DNA of 64,000 nt from [Clostridium] symbiosum (GCA_036419695.1 CP143946.1:1014001-1078000), one strand, 5' to 3'; counted from the stretch's first letter, positions 33,677 through 43,197 are shown. Program-made: numbers and translations. The notes: generated by a model not told the origin, from the sequence alone.

Positions 33677-34948
33677 ATGGAACCATCCACACTAACGATT
33701 ATTATTCTGATACTTGCAGTTATTTCTTTTCTTCTTGAGAAAATACCAGTCAATATGACAGTAATGCTGACGCTGTGTGCTCTGGTGCTGACGGGACTGG
33801 TTACGCCGAAGGAAGCGGTCAGCGGATTTGCCAGCACGACAATCCTGATGCTGATAGGCGTTGTAATTGTAGGAAGCGCACTGTTTGAGACAGGGGTATG
33901 TGATAAGATTGCCTCGGTAGTGACGAAATATGCAAAGACGGAGCGGCAGATGATCATGGCAATCATGATTCTGTCCACCATCATGTCGGCGGGGCTCAGC
34001 AATTCAGGAACAGTCGCCGTATTTATTCCGATTATCATCGGTATCACCGCTACAACGAGCTTTTCACGCTCCAAACTGCTGATGTCCGCATTTCTCGGCG
34101 CTATGGCGGGAGGCAGGCTGACGCTGGTAGGAGATGCGGCGGTCAATGTACTGATCGGCGATCAGATTAAAGAATTGGGACAGCCATTCGGCTTCTTTGA
34201 AATTTCTAAAATCGGCGTTCCGCTTACCATAATCATGCTGATTTATATGTACTTGATCGGCTATAAATTTTTACCGGATATTAAGGTGTACAATGATGAG
34301 AGCCAGATTTTCTCCGAACGGGCGCCGAAGGATGCACCGCAGTGGAAGCAGGTGGCTTCCGTGGCAGTTCTCCTCTGTGTTTTCGTGGGGATGATTTTTG
34401 AGGACAGGACAGGAATTCCTTCTTACATGGTGGCAATTATGGGAGCGGTTGCCGATGTGCTTCTGGGAATATTTACGGAAAAACAGGCATATCAGCTCGT
34501 TAGCATCAAGACGGTAATTCTGCTCGGAGGAATGACGCCGCTGGCTACGGCTCTCAAAAACACGGGAGCGGCCCAGATTATGGCGGATACCCTGATAAGA
34601 ATCATTGGCGGTTCTACCAACGTGTATTACATAACAATTGTCATTTTCGTCCTGACATGCGTGATGACGCAGTTTATGTCCAACGTAGTGACGATTACGC
34701 TGCTGATGCCGATCATCATTGCGATTGCGGAAACAATCGGGGTATTCCCTTCCGCACTGCTGATGGTGCTCTGCATCGCATCCACAATGTCGATTTTAAG
34801 CCCGATTGCCTGCCCTCCGGCCAACCTGATTTACGCTTACGGGGGATATAAGTTCTCAGACTATCTGAAGAGCAACATTGGTATGACGGTTGTATTCCTG
34901 ATTGCCTGTATCATACTGATACCGTTTATCTGGCCTTTATATGTTTAA
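33677..34948 (+). CDS. SLC13 family anion permease
   Basis: A 423-residue membrane carrier of the ion-transporter superfamily (SLC13/DASS or ArsB-like). It has about eleven hydrophobic segments and a repeated hairpin motif: SAGLSNSGTVAVFIPIIIGI in the first half and FMSNVVTITLLMPIIIAI in the second. These SNT/SNV-like loops bind Na+ and carboxylate in known members. The start follows GAGGGGG. An amidohydrolase gene follows 11 bases later, so the carrier probably imports the substrate for that enzyme or exports its product. Confidence 0.85.
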   Translation: MEPSTLTIIILILAVISFLLEKIPVNMTVMLTLCALVLTGLVTPKEAVSGFASTTILMLIGVVIVGSALFETGVCDKIASVVTKYAKTERQMIMAIMILSTIMSAGLSNSGTVAVFIPIIIGITATTSFSRSKLLMSAFLGAMAGGRLTLVGDAAVNVLIGDQIKELGQPFGFFEISKIGVPLTIIMLIYMYLIGYKFLPDIKVYNDESQIFSERAPKDAPQWKQVASVAVLLCVFVGMIFEDRTGIPSYMVAIMGAVADVLLGIFTEKQAYQLVSIKTVILLGGMTPLATALKNTGAAQIMADTLIRIIGGSTNVYYITIVIFVLTCVMTQFMSNVVTITLLMPIIIAIAETIGVFPSALLMVLCIASTMSILSPIACPPANLIYAYGGYKFSDYLKSNIGMTVVFLIACIILIPFIWPLYV

Positions 34949-34959
34949 CGGAGGAAAAA

Positions 34960-36129
34960 ATGGATTTACTCATCAATAATGCAGTGGCCGTGGACCCGGA
35001 TACTGGCATAGAACGAAACATTGCAGCGGGAATTGACAAGGGGCTTATTCAGTTTATTGCGGAACCTCTGACGGGGAGGAAAGCGGAGACTTTAGCCAAT
35101 GTAATACTGGATGCGGAGGGGGCTTATCTTCAGCCCGGCTGGATTGATTTCCATACACATCTGTTTACAAAGGGAAGCGGCTTCGGTATAAATGGAGATC
35201 TGCTGCTGGCATCGGGAGCCGTGATGGCCGTGGATATGGGTACGGCCGGGTGCGCCGGGTATGAGGCGTTTCATCAGCTGGACATTATGCCGAGGACGAT
35301 CAAAATCAGGAGTTTTCTGAACCTTTCACCGTTAGGCCAGCCTGGCACAGGCATTATGGAACCGCTTGCCCGCACCGCCGTGAAAGAGGAGCAGATGGCT
35401 GCGCTGATTGGAAAATACAGGGATGAGATACGGGGAATCAAGGTCAGAGTCAGCCGCCCGATTGTAGGGAATGAGGGCATTGCCCCTCTGGAACACGCAC
35501 TGGAACTGGGGGAGCGGTTTGGTCTTCCGGTCTGCGTCCACACAACAGATCCTCCCGTGAGGGCGGAAGAGATTGTAAAACGGCTCCGGCCCGGTGATAT
35601 TTACAGCCATATGTACCATAACAAGGGCATGACAATCCTCAAGGAGGATGGAACCGTACAGCGCGCGTTCCACGACGCCAGGGAGAGAGGCGTCTTCCTG
35701 GAAGTGGGGAACGGCAGAATGAATTTTAATTTTGAGGTGGCGGAAAAGGCACTGAAAGAAGGAATTTATCCGGACATTATCAGTAGTGATGCGACCGCAG
35801 CCACCTTCGGCAATGCGTCCGATATGAAGGATCTGGCCTTTGTCATGTCGAAATTCCTGAATATGGGAATGCCGCTTCACCGCGTATTCGACTCGGTAAC
35901 CCGGATTCCGGCCCGCTGTCTCGGGATGGAGAGAGAGGCCGGTGTGCTGGAGGAAGGAAGAAAAGCCGATCTGACCCTGGTGAGACTTGTCAGGAGTAAG
36001 GTGGAATTTTCAGATTCCGAAGGCAACATCAGAACCGGAGACAGAATCCTTGCGCCGGAAATGACAATGATTGACGGAAAAATTGTATATCTTCAGGGGC
36101 GTCCTGCGATCAGAAAAGGGCGCCGCTGA
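34960..36129 (+). CDS. Amidohydrolase/deacetylase family metallohydrolase
   Basis: A 389-residue TIM-barrel amidohydrolase related to dihydroorotase and to the 'amidohydrolase/deacetylase' proteins. The metal site shows LQPGWIDFHTHLF (HxH), GIKVRVSRPIVG with the bridging-Lys region, PVCVHTTDPP, DIYSHMYHNKG and IISSDATA (catalytic Asp). The C-terminus has ADLTLVRL and TMIDGKIVYLQGRP, common to the fold. Family members cleave N-acyl amino acids or cyclic amides. It follows the SLC13 carrier directly. Exact substrate unknown. Confidence 0.88.
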   Translation: MDLLINNAVAVDPDTGIERNIAAGIDKGLIQFIAEPLTGRKAETLANVILDAEGAYLQPGWIDFHTHLFTKGSGFGINGDLLLASGAVMAVDMGTAGCAGYEAFHQLDIMPRTIKIRSFLNLSPLGQPGTGIMEPLARTAVKEEQMAALIGKYRDEIRGIKVRVSRPIVGNEGIAPLEHALELGERFGLPVCVHTTDPPVRAEEIVKRLRPGDIYSHMYHNKGMTILKEDGTVQRAFHDARERGVFLEVGNGRMNFNFEVAEKALKEGIYPDIISSDATAATFGNASDMKDLAFVMSKFLNMGMPLHRVFDSVTRIPARCLGMEREAGVLEEGRKADLTLVRLVRSKVEFSDSEGNIRTGDRILAPEMTMIDGKIVYLQGRPAIRKGRR

Positions 36130-36155
36130 GCGTCGGCGGACGTAAATGCGATTGT

Positions 36156-36203
36156 AAAAAGCTGTGTAATTACGGGGAAATCCCGTATTACACAGCTTTT
36201 TTT
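36156..36203 (+). terminator. Terminator after the SLC13-amidohydrolase operon
   Basis: AAAAAGCTGTGTAATTACGGG pairs with CCCGTATTACACAGC around GAAAT, with TTTTTTT following. Confidence 0.9.
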
Positions 36204-36227
36204 GGAAGGAAACCGCGGGGATGGTGA

Positions 36228-36350
36228 GAGGGGAATCTTTTTCTCCCGGATTCCCCACCTGCGACAACCTGCAAACCGGGACTGAAGACTCATAACCTCC
36301 CTCTCACCATCCCGAATCCCAACCATCCCGGCGGCGTTCTCATTCCTCAA
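36228..36350. repeat. Nested-inverted-repeat element, copy D (half)
   Basis: It matches the right half of copy C: CTTTTTCTCCCGGATTCCCC, then CGACAACCTGC, CCGGGACTGAAGACTC, CCTCCCTCTCACCATCCC, CGGCGGCGTTCTC and TCCTCAA. The left half is absent. It sits directly after a terminator. Apart from this and the terminator, the 315-base gap to 36445 holds only the promoter region of the next gene. Confidence 0.8.
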
Positions 36351-36444
36351 CTAACTCCTTATCGCATTGACTCCGCGCCCGGAAATCGCTATACTGTAAG
36401 TATTCACAAAAGTAAGCTTAGCGGCAATAGAGGAGACGTTTTAT

Positions 36445-37446
36445 ATGGACGACGGTAATTACAACTGGAGTAGGGTCCAGGAATACAGAAGCGAGGTCAG
36501 GCATATCTGTTCCGTGCTGGGATGGTCGCTGGTGGCGCTTGTTCTGCTGACTCAGCTTGCGGGAATTCTTTTTGGGCTGATTGGTTATCTGCTGTCCCAC
36601 TACAAGGTGATGGGCGTTGGAGCGGAATTATATAAGGTGCTGAATTCGGGCTGGTTCTCGATTGCCGGGAGCAATCTGCTCGCCTATGCGCTGGTGCTGC
36701 CGGTGACATTTGCCGTCATGGAGCATGTACCCGAGGTCATACCCGAGAAGAAGAGGATGCGGCCCAGTAAATTTATCATGTTTTTCGTCATGACGATGGG
36801 GGCCGGATACATTTTAAATATTGTGGGAAGTGTGCTGAACCTGATTGTAGCTGTCTTAACCGGCAGGAATACCTATAATATGAATCCTGTCAACAACCTG
36901 TTTGACAGCCTGAATATTGTGGTGATTCTGTATGTTTCCGTGCTCGGGCCGATTATCGAGGAATATATATTCAGATGGAAGCTGATAAACCGTTTGAGGC
37001 CGCTGGGAGAAAAGGCAGCGATTCTTTTTTCGGCCCTGATGTTTGGGCTGATGCATGGGAACCTGTCCCAGATCCTTTATGCAACCGCCATCGGCGTGGT
37101 GCTGGGATACGTGGCGGTAAAAACGGGAAGAATGAAGTATAACTGCATCCTGCATATTATGATCAACAGTTACTCCACGCTGCTCGTGCTGCTGATGTCA
37201 AAAGAACAGTTTTCAATTGCCTATCTGTTCATCGTCCTGGCGGTTCCGGTGATTACGCTGGGGGTAATTGTTGCATCCATCGTCATTTTCTGCGTCAATG
37301 TGAAGAGGACGAGGCTGCTTCCGGGGAGATGGCCGGAAGGGATTGAATACAGGGATTTTTCTTCGGCCATGTACTTAAATTCGGGTACGGCTGTATTTAT
37401 TGTGCTGAACCTGCTGCTGGCCGCTTTCTACCTGTTTGTGGCCTAG
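36445..37446 (+). CDS. CPBP family intramembrane metalloprotease
   Basis: A 333-residue membrane protein with eight or so spans and the CPBP (Abi) motifs. These are GPIIEEYIFRWKLINRLRP (the EExxxR pair), then FGLMHGNLSQILYA (FxxxH) and CILHIMINSY (HxxxN). In eukaryotes this family (Rce1) cleaves prenylated proteins; bacterial members are linked to bacteriocin immunity or protein maturation, usually unproven. The start follows GGAGACG. It stands alone, with no peptide-precursor gene nearby. Confidence 0.9.
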   Translation: MDDGNYNWSRVQEYRSEVRHICSVLGWSLVALVLLTQLAGILFGLIGYLLSHYKVMGVGAELYKVLNSGWFSIAGSNLLAYALVLPVTFAVMEHVPEVIPEKKRMRPSKFIMFFVMTMGAGYILNIVGSVLNLIVAVLTGRNTYNMNPVNNLFDSLNIVVILYVSVLGPIIEEYIFRWKLINRLRPLGEKAAILFSALMFGLMHGNLSQILYATAIGVVLGYVAVKTGRMKYNCILHIMINSYSTLLVLLMSKEQFSIAYLFIVLAVPVITLGVIVASIVIFCVNVKRTRLLPGRWPEGIEYRDFSSAMYLNSGTAVFIVLNLLLAAFYLFVA

Positions 37447-37591
37447 AGCATGTTACCGGGCACAGAGTGGACAGAATTATAAATGTGCAGGTGTACCGGC
37501 GCCTTGAAGTACTTGACTTTCATTCATGTGGTTACTATAATAAATAGTAATGAATACTATGTGATGCGAATCGCATGACAGGAGGACGACT

Positions 37592-38431
37592 ATGACATAT
37601 AAAATTATTGGGGACAGCTGCCTGGACCTGACGGAGGAACTGAAGAAGGACGCCCATTTTCAGATGGTGCCTCTCACGCTGCAGGTGGATGATGTCCAGG
37701 TGATAGATGATGAGACCTTTGACCAGAAGTCGTTTCTGGGACTGGTGAAGAGCGGGAAGGAGTGTCCGAAGACAGCATGTCCGTCCCCCGAGAAATTTAA
37801 AGAGGCATTTGAGTGTGAGGCGGACAATGTGTTCGTCATTACGCTGTCGAGCCATCTGAGCGGCACGTACAATGCGGCCGTCCTGGCAAAGGAATTATAT
37901 GAGGAAGAACACGGGAAGGACAAGAACATTGCCGTGATTGATTCCCTGTCGGCATCCTCGGGAGAACTGAACGTGGCTCTTACCATAAGGGATCTCTGTG
38001 AACAGGATCTTCCCTTTGAGGAGGTGGTAAAGCAGGCCGGGAGCTACCGCGATTCCATGGAAACATTTTTCGTATTGGAGTCACTTGATTTTTTGAGGAA
38101 GAACGGACGCCTGACGGGCCTTCAGGCCTTTTTTGCGACAACCCTGAACATCAAGCCGATTATGGCCGGTGACAAGGGCGTTATTGTGAAGCTGGAACAG
38201 GCGAGAGGCATGAATAAGGCTCTGTCCCGTATGGCCGACATTGCGATTGCGCGCGGCGGAGATACGAAGGAGAAGAGGCTGATTATTGCCCACTGCAACA
38301 ACAGGGAAAGGGCGGAGCAGGTCAAAGAACTGCTTTGCCAAAAAGCCTCCTTCAGGGAGACGGTTATAACGGATACCGCGGGTGTGGCTACCGTATATGC
38401 CGGGGACGGCGGAGTGATCGTGACGCTTTAA
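37592..38431 (+). CDS. DegV family fatty-acid-binding protein
   Basis: The 279-residue DegV-like protein has two alpha/beta domains that hold one fatty acid. It begins YKIIGDSCLDLTEEL, and shows VITLSSHLSGTYNAAVLA, VIDSLSASSGE and VLESLDFLRKNGRLTGLQAF, the family's fatty-acid pocket motif. In Firmicutes such proteins (FakB type) deliver fatty acids to a FakA kinase, which is not in this window. The start follows ACAGGAGG. Confidence 0.93.
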   Translation: MTYKIIGDSCLDLTEELKKDAHFQMVPLTLQVDDVQVIDDETFDQKSFLGLVKSGKECPKTACPSPEKFKEAFECEADNVFVITLSSHLSGTYNAAVLAKELYEEEHGKDKNIAVIDSLSASSGELNVALTIRDLCEQDLPFEEVVKQAGSYRDSMETFFVLESLDFLRKNGRLTGLQAFFATTLNIKPIMAGDKGVIVKLEQARGMNKALSRMADIAIARGGDTKEKRLIIAHCNNRERAEQVKELLCQKASFRETVITDTAGVATVYAGDGGVIVTL

Positions 38432-38466
38432 CTGAGGACTGAAAGGTCCGCCATATTGAGGAAACA

Positions 38467-39726
38467 ATGAGAAGAAGAAAGAAATTCAGGAAAATATTCA
38501 TACTGCCGCCGGTGCTTCTGGCGGCAATATTTATATGGCTGGTTGCGTCGCAGAGGGCCAACAGCCGGACTGCGCCCGATATTCTGTCGGGAGGGTCTGT
38601 GGAGAATTACAGGGCGTCCGGTAACGGCGGAGATCCGGACGGGAATCTGGGCCTGAGTACGGAAAAACGGGAGGGGGAGACGGAAGAGCTCCTCTTGAAG
38701 ATTGAAACTGAGCAAAAGGGAGAGCTTGCATCCGGTACTGGCAACGAATTCGGCCATCTTCCGGGAGAGGAGGACGGCAGAGTGTCACTGCTGTTCGGCG
38801 GTGACATCTATCTGTCCGATCATGTCCTGAACGCCTATGACAAGGCCGGCGGCGTGGCCGGAATTCTGGATGAAGGGCTGCGAAATGAGATTGCGTCCGC
38901 CGATCTATTTATGGCCAATGAAGAATTTCCGTTCAGTGACAGGGGAAGCGCTGCGGAGGATAAACAGTTTACCTTCCGCCTGCCGCCGTCGCGCCTTCAC
39001 ATCATGCAGGAAATCGGTCCCGACATCGTGACGTTGGCCAACAACCATATTCTCGATTACGGCACGGACGCCCTGCTTGATACCTGCGCCCTGTTAGACG
39101 GGGCGGGCATCAGGAGGGTAGGAGCGGGAGCCAATCTGGACGATGCAAAAAAGCTGGAAGTGATGGAGGTTAAGGGAAAAAGAATAGGATTCCTGGCGGC
39201 CTCCAGGGTAATTCCCGTCTCGTCCTGGACGGTCGGGAAATCCCATCCGGGAGTGCTGACTACCTATGATCCTGCGATTCTCCTGACGGAGATACGGGCC
39301 GCGGAGGAACAGTGCGACTATCTTGTCGTTTATATACACTGGGGAATCGAACGAAATACGGAACCGGAAGAATACCAGAGAACCCTGGCAAGGCAGTACA
39401 TCGACGCAGGCGCCGATCTGGTGGTGGGAAGCCATCCCCACGTGCTCCAGGGGATCGAGTATTATAAAGGAAAGCCCATCCTGTACAGCCTCGGGAACTT
39501 TGTGTTTGGAAGCTCGATACCGCAGACCATGCTGGTGCGCGTGGATGTGGATGAGGAGAACGGAGCCGTCCTGTCGGTTATTCCCGCCACATCCTCGGCC
39601 GGTTATACAAGGCAGATGGATGCGGGGAAGAAACCGGGATTTTATGAGGGCCTGAAAGCGCTCTCCTTTGATATTACGGTTGACGGGGAGGGCACCATTC
39701 ACCCTGGTACGCCCCAGTCTCCTTAA
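38467..39726 (+). CDS. CapA family protein (poly-gamma-glutamate-type metallophosphatase)
   Basis: The 419-residue protein has a basic start, one membrane anchor at about 14-26 and a polar linker to about residue 95. The CapA domain follows: LLFGGDIYLSD, FMANEEFPFSD, VTLANNHILDYG, YLVVYIHWGIERN, GADLVVGSHPHVLQGIE and PILYSLGNFVFGS. The fold resembles metallophosphatases; CapA is needed for poly-gamma-glutamate export, but no capB/capC is nearby, so the role is open. Its 3' end overlaps the convergent radical SAM gene by 53 bases. Confidence 0.9.
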   Translation: MRRRKKFRKIFILPPVLLAAIFIWLVASQRANSRTAPDILSGGSVENYRASGNGGDPDGNLGLSTEKREGETEELLLKIETEQKGELASGTGNEFGHLPGEEDGRVSLLFGGDIYLSDHVLNAYDKAGGVAGILDEGLRNEIASADLFMANEEFPFSDRGSAAEDKQFTFRLPPSRLHIMQEIGPDIVTLANNHILDYGTDALLDTCALLDGAGIRRVGAGANLDDAKKLEVMEVKGKRIGFLAASRVIPVSSWTVGKSHPGVLTTYDPAILLTEIRAAEEQCDYLVVYIHWGIERNTEPEEYQRTLARQYIDAGADLVVGSHPHVLQGIEYYKGKPILYSLGNFVFGSSIPQTMLVRVDVDEENGAVLSVIPATSSAGYTRQMDAGKKPGFYEGLKALSFDITVDGEGTIHPGTPQSP

Positions 39727-40630
39727 ATGCCCTGGTGAGGGAGTTTAAGAACAGCCGCTTGTTGCCGCTCCATTCGGGGGCAATCAGCAGCTTTTTCGGG
39801 CCGTCGCCGCTGAGCCGGTGGATGACGATGTCCGGCGGCAGCAGGCGGATGCATTTCAGAATCAGTTCAATATATTCGTCCATGGACATGACAGGGAACA
39901 GGGCCGCCTCATAGAGGGCGGCCAGTTCTGTTTCTTTGAGTATATGGAGCAGCTGCAGCTTGATTCCGTCGATGCGGGGGGAGAAACTGCCGAGATAGCG
40001 GATTGTTTCAAGCATCATTTCTTCCGTCTCCCCGGGCAGGCCGAGGATGACATGGACGATTACCGTGAGTCCGGCCTCTTTCAGTCTTTTGACGGCCGTC
40101 TCAAAGCAGGAAAGCTCATATCCGCGCCGGATCAGAACGGCCGTCGGTTCGTGGATGGTCTGCAGTCCCAGCTCCACCCACACCGGTTTTTCTCGGTTTA
40201 TATCCGCAAGCAGGGCGATTGTTTCCGGCGGGAGACAGTCGGGGCGGGTGCCGATGGACAGGGCGGCTGTGCCGGGATGGGAGACTGCCTCCCTAAACAG
40301 CGTTTCCAGATACCCGATGGGGGCATAGGTGTTTGTATAGGACTGGAAATAGGCAATGTAACGTCCGTCCTTTATCTTTGACCGGACCAGAGATTTTGCA
40401 GCTTCGATCTGTTCGGTAACCGAGCCGCGGCGAGGTTCGGCGAAATCACCGGAACCTCCCCGGCTGCAGAAGATACAGCCGCCCGTTCCGGCTGTGCCGT
40501 CCCGGTTCGGACAGGTCATGCCGCCGTCCAGTGCCAGCTTATAAACCTTTTCGCCAAAGGTCTGTTTCAGATAATAATTCAGGGAATAGTAGGGTTTGTC
40601 GCCCCAGACAGGTGAAGCCGATGGTACCAT
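39674..40630 (-). CDS. Radical SAM protein, TIGR01212/YhcC family
   Basis: A 318-residue radical SAM enzyme with the family start WGDKPYYSLNYYLKQTFGEK and the cluster motif CPNRDGTAGTGGCIFC. It also shows YFQSYTNTYAPIGYL, LSIGTRPDCLP, VWVELGLQTIHE and VIVHVILGLPGE. The function of YhcC-type proteins is not established. The gene converges on capA and shares 53 bases with its 3' end, and is divergent from galK. Confidence 0.92.
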   Translation of the reverse strand: MVPSASPVWGDKPYYSLNYYLKQTFGEKVYKLALDGGMTCPNRDGTAGTGGCIFCSRGGSGDFAEPRRGSVTEQIEAAKSLVRSKIKDGRYIAYFQSYTNTYAPIGYLETLFREAVSHPGTAALSIGTRPDCLPPETIALLADINREKPVWVELGLQTIHEPTAVLIRRGYELSCFETAVKRLKEAGLTVIVHVILGLPGETEEMMLETIRYLGSFSPRIDGIKLQLLHILKETELAALYEAALFPVMSMDEYIELILKCIRLLPPDIVIHRLSGDGPKKLLIAPEWSGNKRLFLNSLTRAFKETGAYQGEWCPPRQP

Positions 40631-40812
40631 GATGCCGTTCCGCCTTTCAGGTTTTTTTATAAATGATATTAGGTGGGTTATTTTACAAAGTGCCTCTAAT
40701 AGTATACAGGATATATGTCCTTTCTGGCAAGAACCGGGACCAGAAGGGAAAACCAGCGCAGACGCGTCTGAATTGTTACAAATATTTTATAGAAAAATCA
40801 GAGAATATCGTA

Positions 40813-40841
40813 TTGAGACATGACAAATGGGATGGTATACT
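40813..40841 (+). promoter_or_regulatory. Promoter of galK
   Basis: TTGAGA (40813-40818) and TATACT (40836-40841) are 17 bases apart, 71 bases before the galK start. Confidence 0.75.
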
Positions 40842-40912
40842 GTAATCAAAGATAACTATGAAGGTACTGAATAGTTATAATCAAAGAAAACATGGGGAAA
40901 AGGAGAAAAATC

Positions 40913-42202
40913 ATGACAGTACAGGATACCCTTCAGAAGCTTGACACGCAGGAAGCAAAGAAAATCATGACAGAGCTTTACGGCGGGGCAGGCGCCGCTG
41001 AGAATACGGAACGTTACCGTCAGGTGGTCAATGGCTTTAAGATGACATATGGGGACAATGATATTCTGCTGTTCAGCGCTCCCGGACGGACCGAAATCAG
41101 CGGAAACCACACGGATCACAACCATGGCAAAGTGCTTGCCGGCAGTATTAACCTGGACTGCGTGGGCGCCGCCGCGAAGAACGGAACGGACACGGTCCGT
41201 ATACTGAGCGAGACATTTAACCAGAAATTTATCATCAGTCTGAAGGATTTAAAACCCAGCCCGCAGATGGCGGGGACCATCGATTTAACGAAGGGGATTC
41301 TTCAGGGCTTTAAGGAAAAAGGATATGAGATAGGAGGTTTTGACGCCTACATAACGAGCAACGTCATAAGCGCGGCCGGAGTCAGCTCTTCCGCGGCATA
41401 TGAGATGCTGATCTGTTCCATGCTCAATACCTTCTTCAATGATGGAAAGATGGATGTGGTTGCATATTCCCACATTGGAAAATATTCGGAGAACAACTTC
41501 TGGAACAAGGCATCCGGCCTTTTAGACCAGATGGCCTGTGCGGTGGGCGGACTGATCACGATTGATTTCAAGAATCCGGAGAAACCGGTTGTGGAGAAAA
41601 TTGATTTTGACTTCGGAGCCCAGGACCACAGCCTGGTGATTGTCAATACGGGCAAGGGCCATGCGGATCTGAGCGCGGATTATTCCTCCGTGCCTTTGGA
41701 GATGAGAAAGGTAGCGGCCTATTTTGGAAAAGAAGCCTGTGCCGATATCACGGAAGAGGAAGTGATATCGAATATGGCCGAGCTGCGTGCCTGCGCCGGA
41801 GACCGTTCCGTGATGAGAGCGCTCCATTTCTTTGAGGAGAATAAGAGGGTCGAGGCGGAAGTGAAGGCATTAAAGGAAGGTGATTTTGGAACATTTCTTG
41901 AGAATATCACCGCATCCGGCAATTCTTCCTGGAAATGGCTGCAGAATGTATATACGACGGCCGATGTGCAGGAACAGGGAATCAGTATTGCCCTGGCCCT
42001 TACGGAGCTGTTTATCGGTAAAAAGAAAAAGGGAGCCTGCCGTATTCACGGAGGCGGATTTGCCGGAGTGATCATGGTGATGCTGCCAAATGAACTGATT
42101 GAGGAATATGTGGCATATATTGAGGGCGCCATCGGAGAGGGCAATGCGTACCGGATGAGCATCCGGCCGTACGGCGCGATCTGTGTCAACGAAAAGATGT
42201 GA
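40913..42202 (+). CDS. galK: Galactokinase (GHMP kinase family)
   Basis: Galactokinase phosphorylates galactose for the Leloir pathway. The 429-residue protein has the galactokinase signature in variant form, GRTEISGNHTDHNHGKVL (usually GRVNLIGEHTDYNGG), the ATP-site AAGVSSSAAYEMLIC, and the late GHMP motif CRIHGGGFAGVIMVM. The start at 40913 follows AAGGAG; an ATG at 40892 overlaps that site. No galT or galE is adjacent. The altered signature leaves some room for a related sugar. Confidence 0.85.
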   Translation: MTVQDTLQKLDTQEAKKIMTELYGGAGAAENTERYRQVVNGFKMTYGDNDILLFSAPGRTEISGNHTDHNHGKVLAGSINLDCVGAAAKNGTDTVRILSETFNQKFIISLKDLKPSPQMAGTIDLTKGILQGFKEKGYEIGGFDAYITSNVISAAGVSSSAAYEMLICSMLNTFFNDGKMDVVAYSHIGKYSENNFWNKASGLLDQMACAVGGLITIDFKNPEKPVVEKIDFDFGAQDHSLVIVNTGKGHADLSADYSSVPLEMRKVAAYFGKEACADITEEEVISNMAELRACAGDRSVMRALHFFEENKRVEAEVKALKEGDFGTFLENITASGNSSWKWLQNVYTTADVQEQGISIALALTELFIGKKKKGACRIHGGGFAGVIMVMLPNELIEEYVAYIEGAIGEGNAYRMSIRPYGAICVNEKM

Positions 42203-42230
42203 GAATAGGCAAAAGCAGGGAGGGAGATTT

Positions 42231-42875
42231 ATGGGAAATAAAAATCTGATTATCACCATTGAGAGAGAATACGGAAGCGGCGGACGTATCGTGGGAAAGA
42301 AGCTGGCCGAGGAGCTGGGGATCCATTTTTACGATGACGATATCCTGAAGCTTGCATCTGAGAAGAGCGCCGTGGGAGAACAGTTCTTCCGTCTGGCGGA
42401 TGAGAAGGCGGGCAACAACCTGCTCTACAGGCTGGGAGGAGGCAGAAAGCTGGATATTTCATCAAAGCCGTCACCCAACGCGAAGCTGACTTCGCCGGAG
42501 AACCTTTTTAAATTCCAGTCTGAAGTAATCCGTGAACTGGCGGAGAGCGAGCCGTGCATCTTTGTAGGCCGTGCCGCCGGTTATGTGCTCGATCAGGATG
42601 AGGACGTGGAGCGGCTGATCCGGATTTTCGTCTATGCCGACAAGGTGAAAAAGGTGCAGAGGGTTATGGAAGTAGACTGCATCGACGAGGAGAGGGCAAA
42701 GAGAAGAATTAAAAAGATCGAGAAGGAAAGAAAAGAGTATTATAAGTATTTTACAGGCAGTGAGTGGCACAGCATCAAGAACTACGACCTTCCGATCAAT
42801 ACGACGAAACTGACGCTCGATGAAACCGCAGAACTGATCAAGGCATATATTAAACTGAAAGGTTTTATGGACTGA
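42231..42875 (+). CDS. Cytidylate kinase-like family protein
   Basis: A 214-residue P-loop protein of the cytidylate kinase-like group common in gut Clostridia. It begins NLIITIEREYGSGGRIVGKK (nucleotide loop), then ELGIHFYDDDILKLAS, PCIFVGRAAGYVL, and a Lys/Arg-rich lid (RRIKKIEKERKEYYKYFTG) before YDLPINTTKL. It is too divergent from Cmk to assign CMP as substrate. The start at 42231 follows GGAGGGAG; it is 28 bases after galK, probably co-transcribed. Confidence 0.82.
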   Translation: MGNKNLIITIEREYGSGGRIVGKKLAEELGIHFYDDDILKLASEKSAVGEQFFRLADEKAGNNLLYRLGGGRKLDISSKPSPNAKLTSPENLFKFQSEVIRELAESEPCIFVGRAAGYVLDQDEDVERLIRIFVYADKVKKVQRVMEVDCIDEERAKRRIKKIEKERKEYYKYFTGSEWHSIKNYDLPINTTKLTLDETAELIKAYIKLKGFMD

Positions 42876-42968
42876 TTCCCGTAAGTGGAGAGCACGGCCG
42901 GCCCACGCATATCTGCGAAAATAAAACGTAAAGAATGTCCCATTTAGCGAAAAGCGAGACCGTTTCTC

Positions 42969-42997
42969 TTGACAGCGGAGGAAACCCCTGCTAGACT
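42969..42997 (+). promoter_or_regulatory. Sigma-A promoter of the second yybP-ykoY leader
   Basis: TTGACA (42969-42974) and TAGACT (42992-42997) are 17 bases apart, upstream of the aptamer at 43066. Confidence 0.8.
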
Positions 42998-43065
42998 GAT
43001 TGCATAAGAAACGGCACGGCAGCACGGCCGTTCCAGATAACTCCGTACAGGAGAGATTCCTTGAT

Positions 43066-43160
43066 ATGAGGGAGTAGTCAGACACAGGAAATGAACAGCC
43101 TGTGCGGCAAGTCAACATGCATGGCGTTTACGCCTGGTTTGCCTCAGATGACGAGACTCA
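43066..43160 (+). ncRNA. yybP-ykoY (Mn2+) riboswitch, copy 2
   Basis: GAGGGAGTAG at 43068, a CACAGG/CCTGTG stem, GCAAGTCAACATGCATGG, a GGCG/CGCC arm, and GACGAGACTCAT at the 3' side follow the family consensus in order. The 3' strand leads into an intrinsic terminator. The downstream P-type cation ATPase is a standard target of this riboswitch, which raises confidence in copy 1 as well. Confidence 0.85.
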
Positions 43161-43197
43161 TATGCAGTATTTATTTACTGCATATGAGTCTTTTTTT
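43155..43197 (+). terminator. Intrinsic terminator of riboswitch copy 2
   Basis: GACTCATATGCAGTA and TACTGCATATGAGTC are perfect inverses followed by seven T. The left arm is shared with the aptamer's 3' strand. Confidence 0.9.

Noticed and set aside
38467..40630. Frameshift or assembly error at the 53-base capA/radical SAM overlap
   Set aside because: Both proteins end with normal family C-termini, so the convergent overlap appears real.
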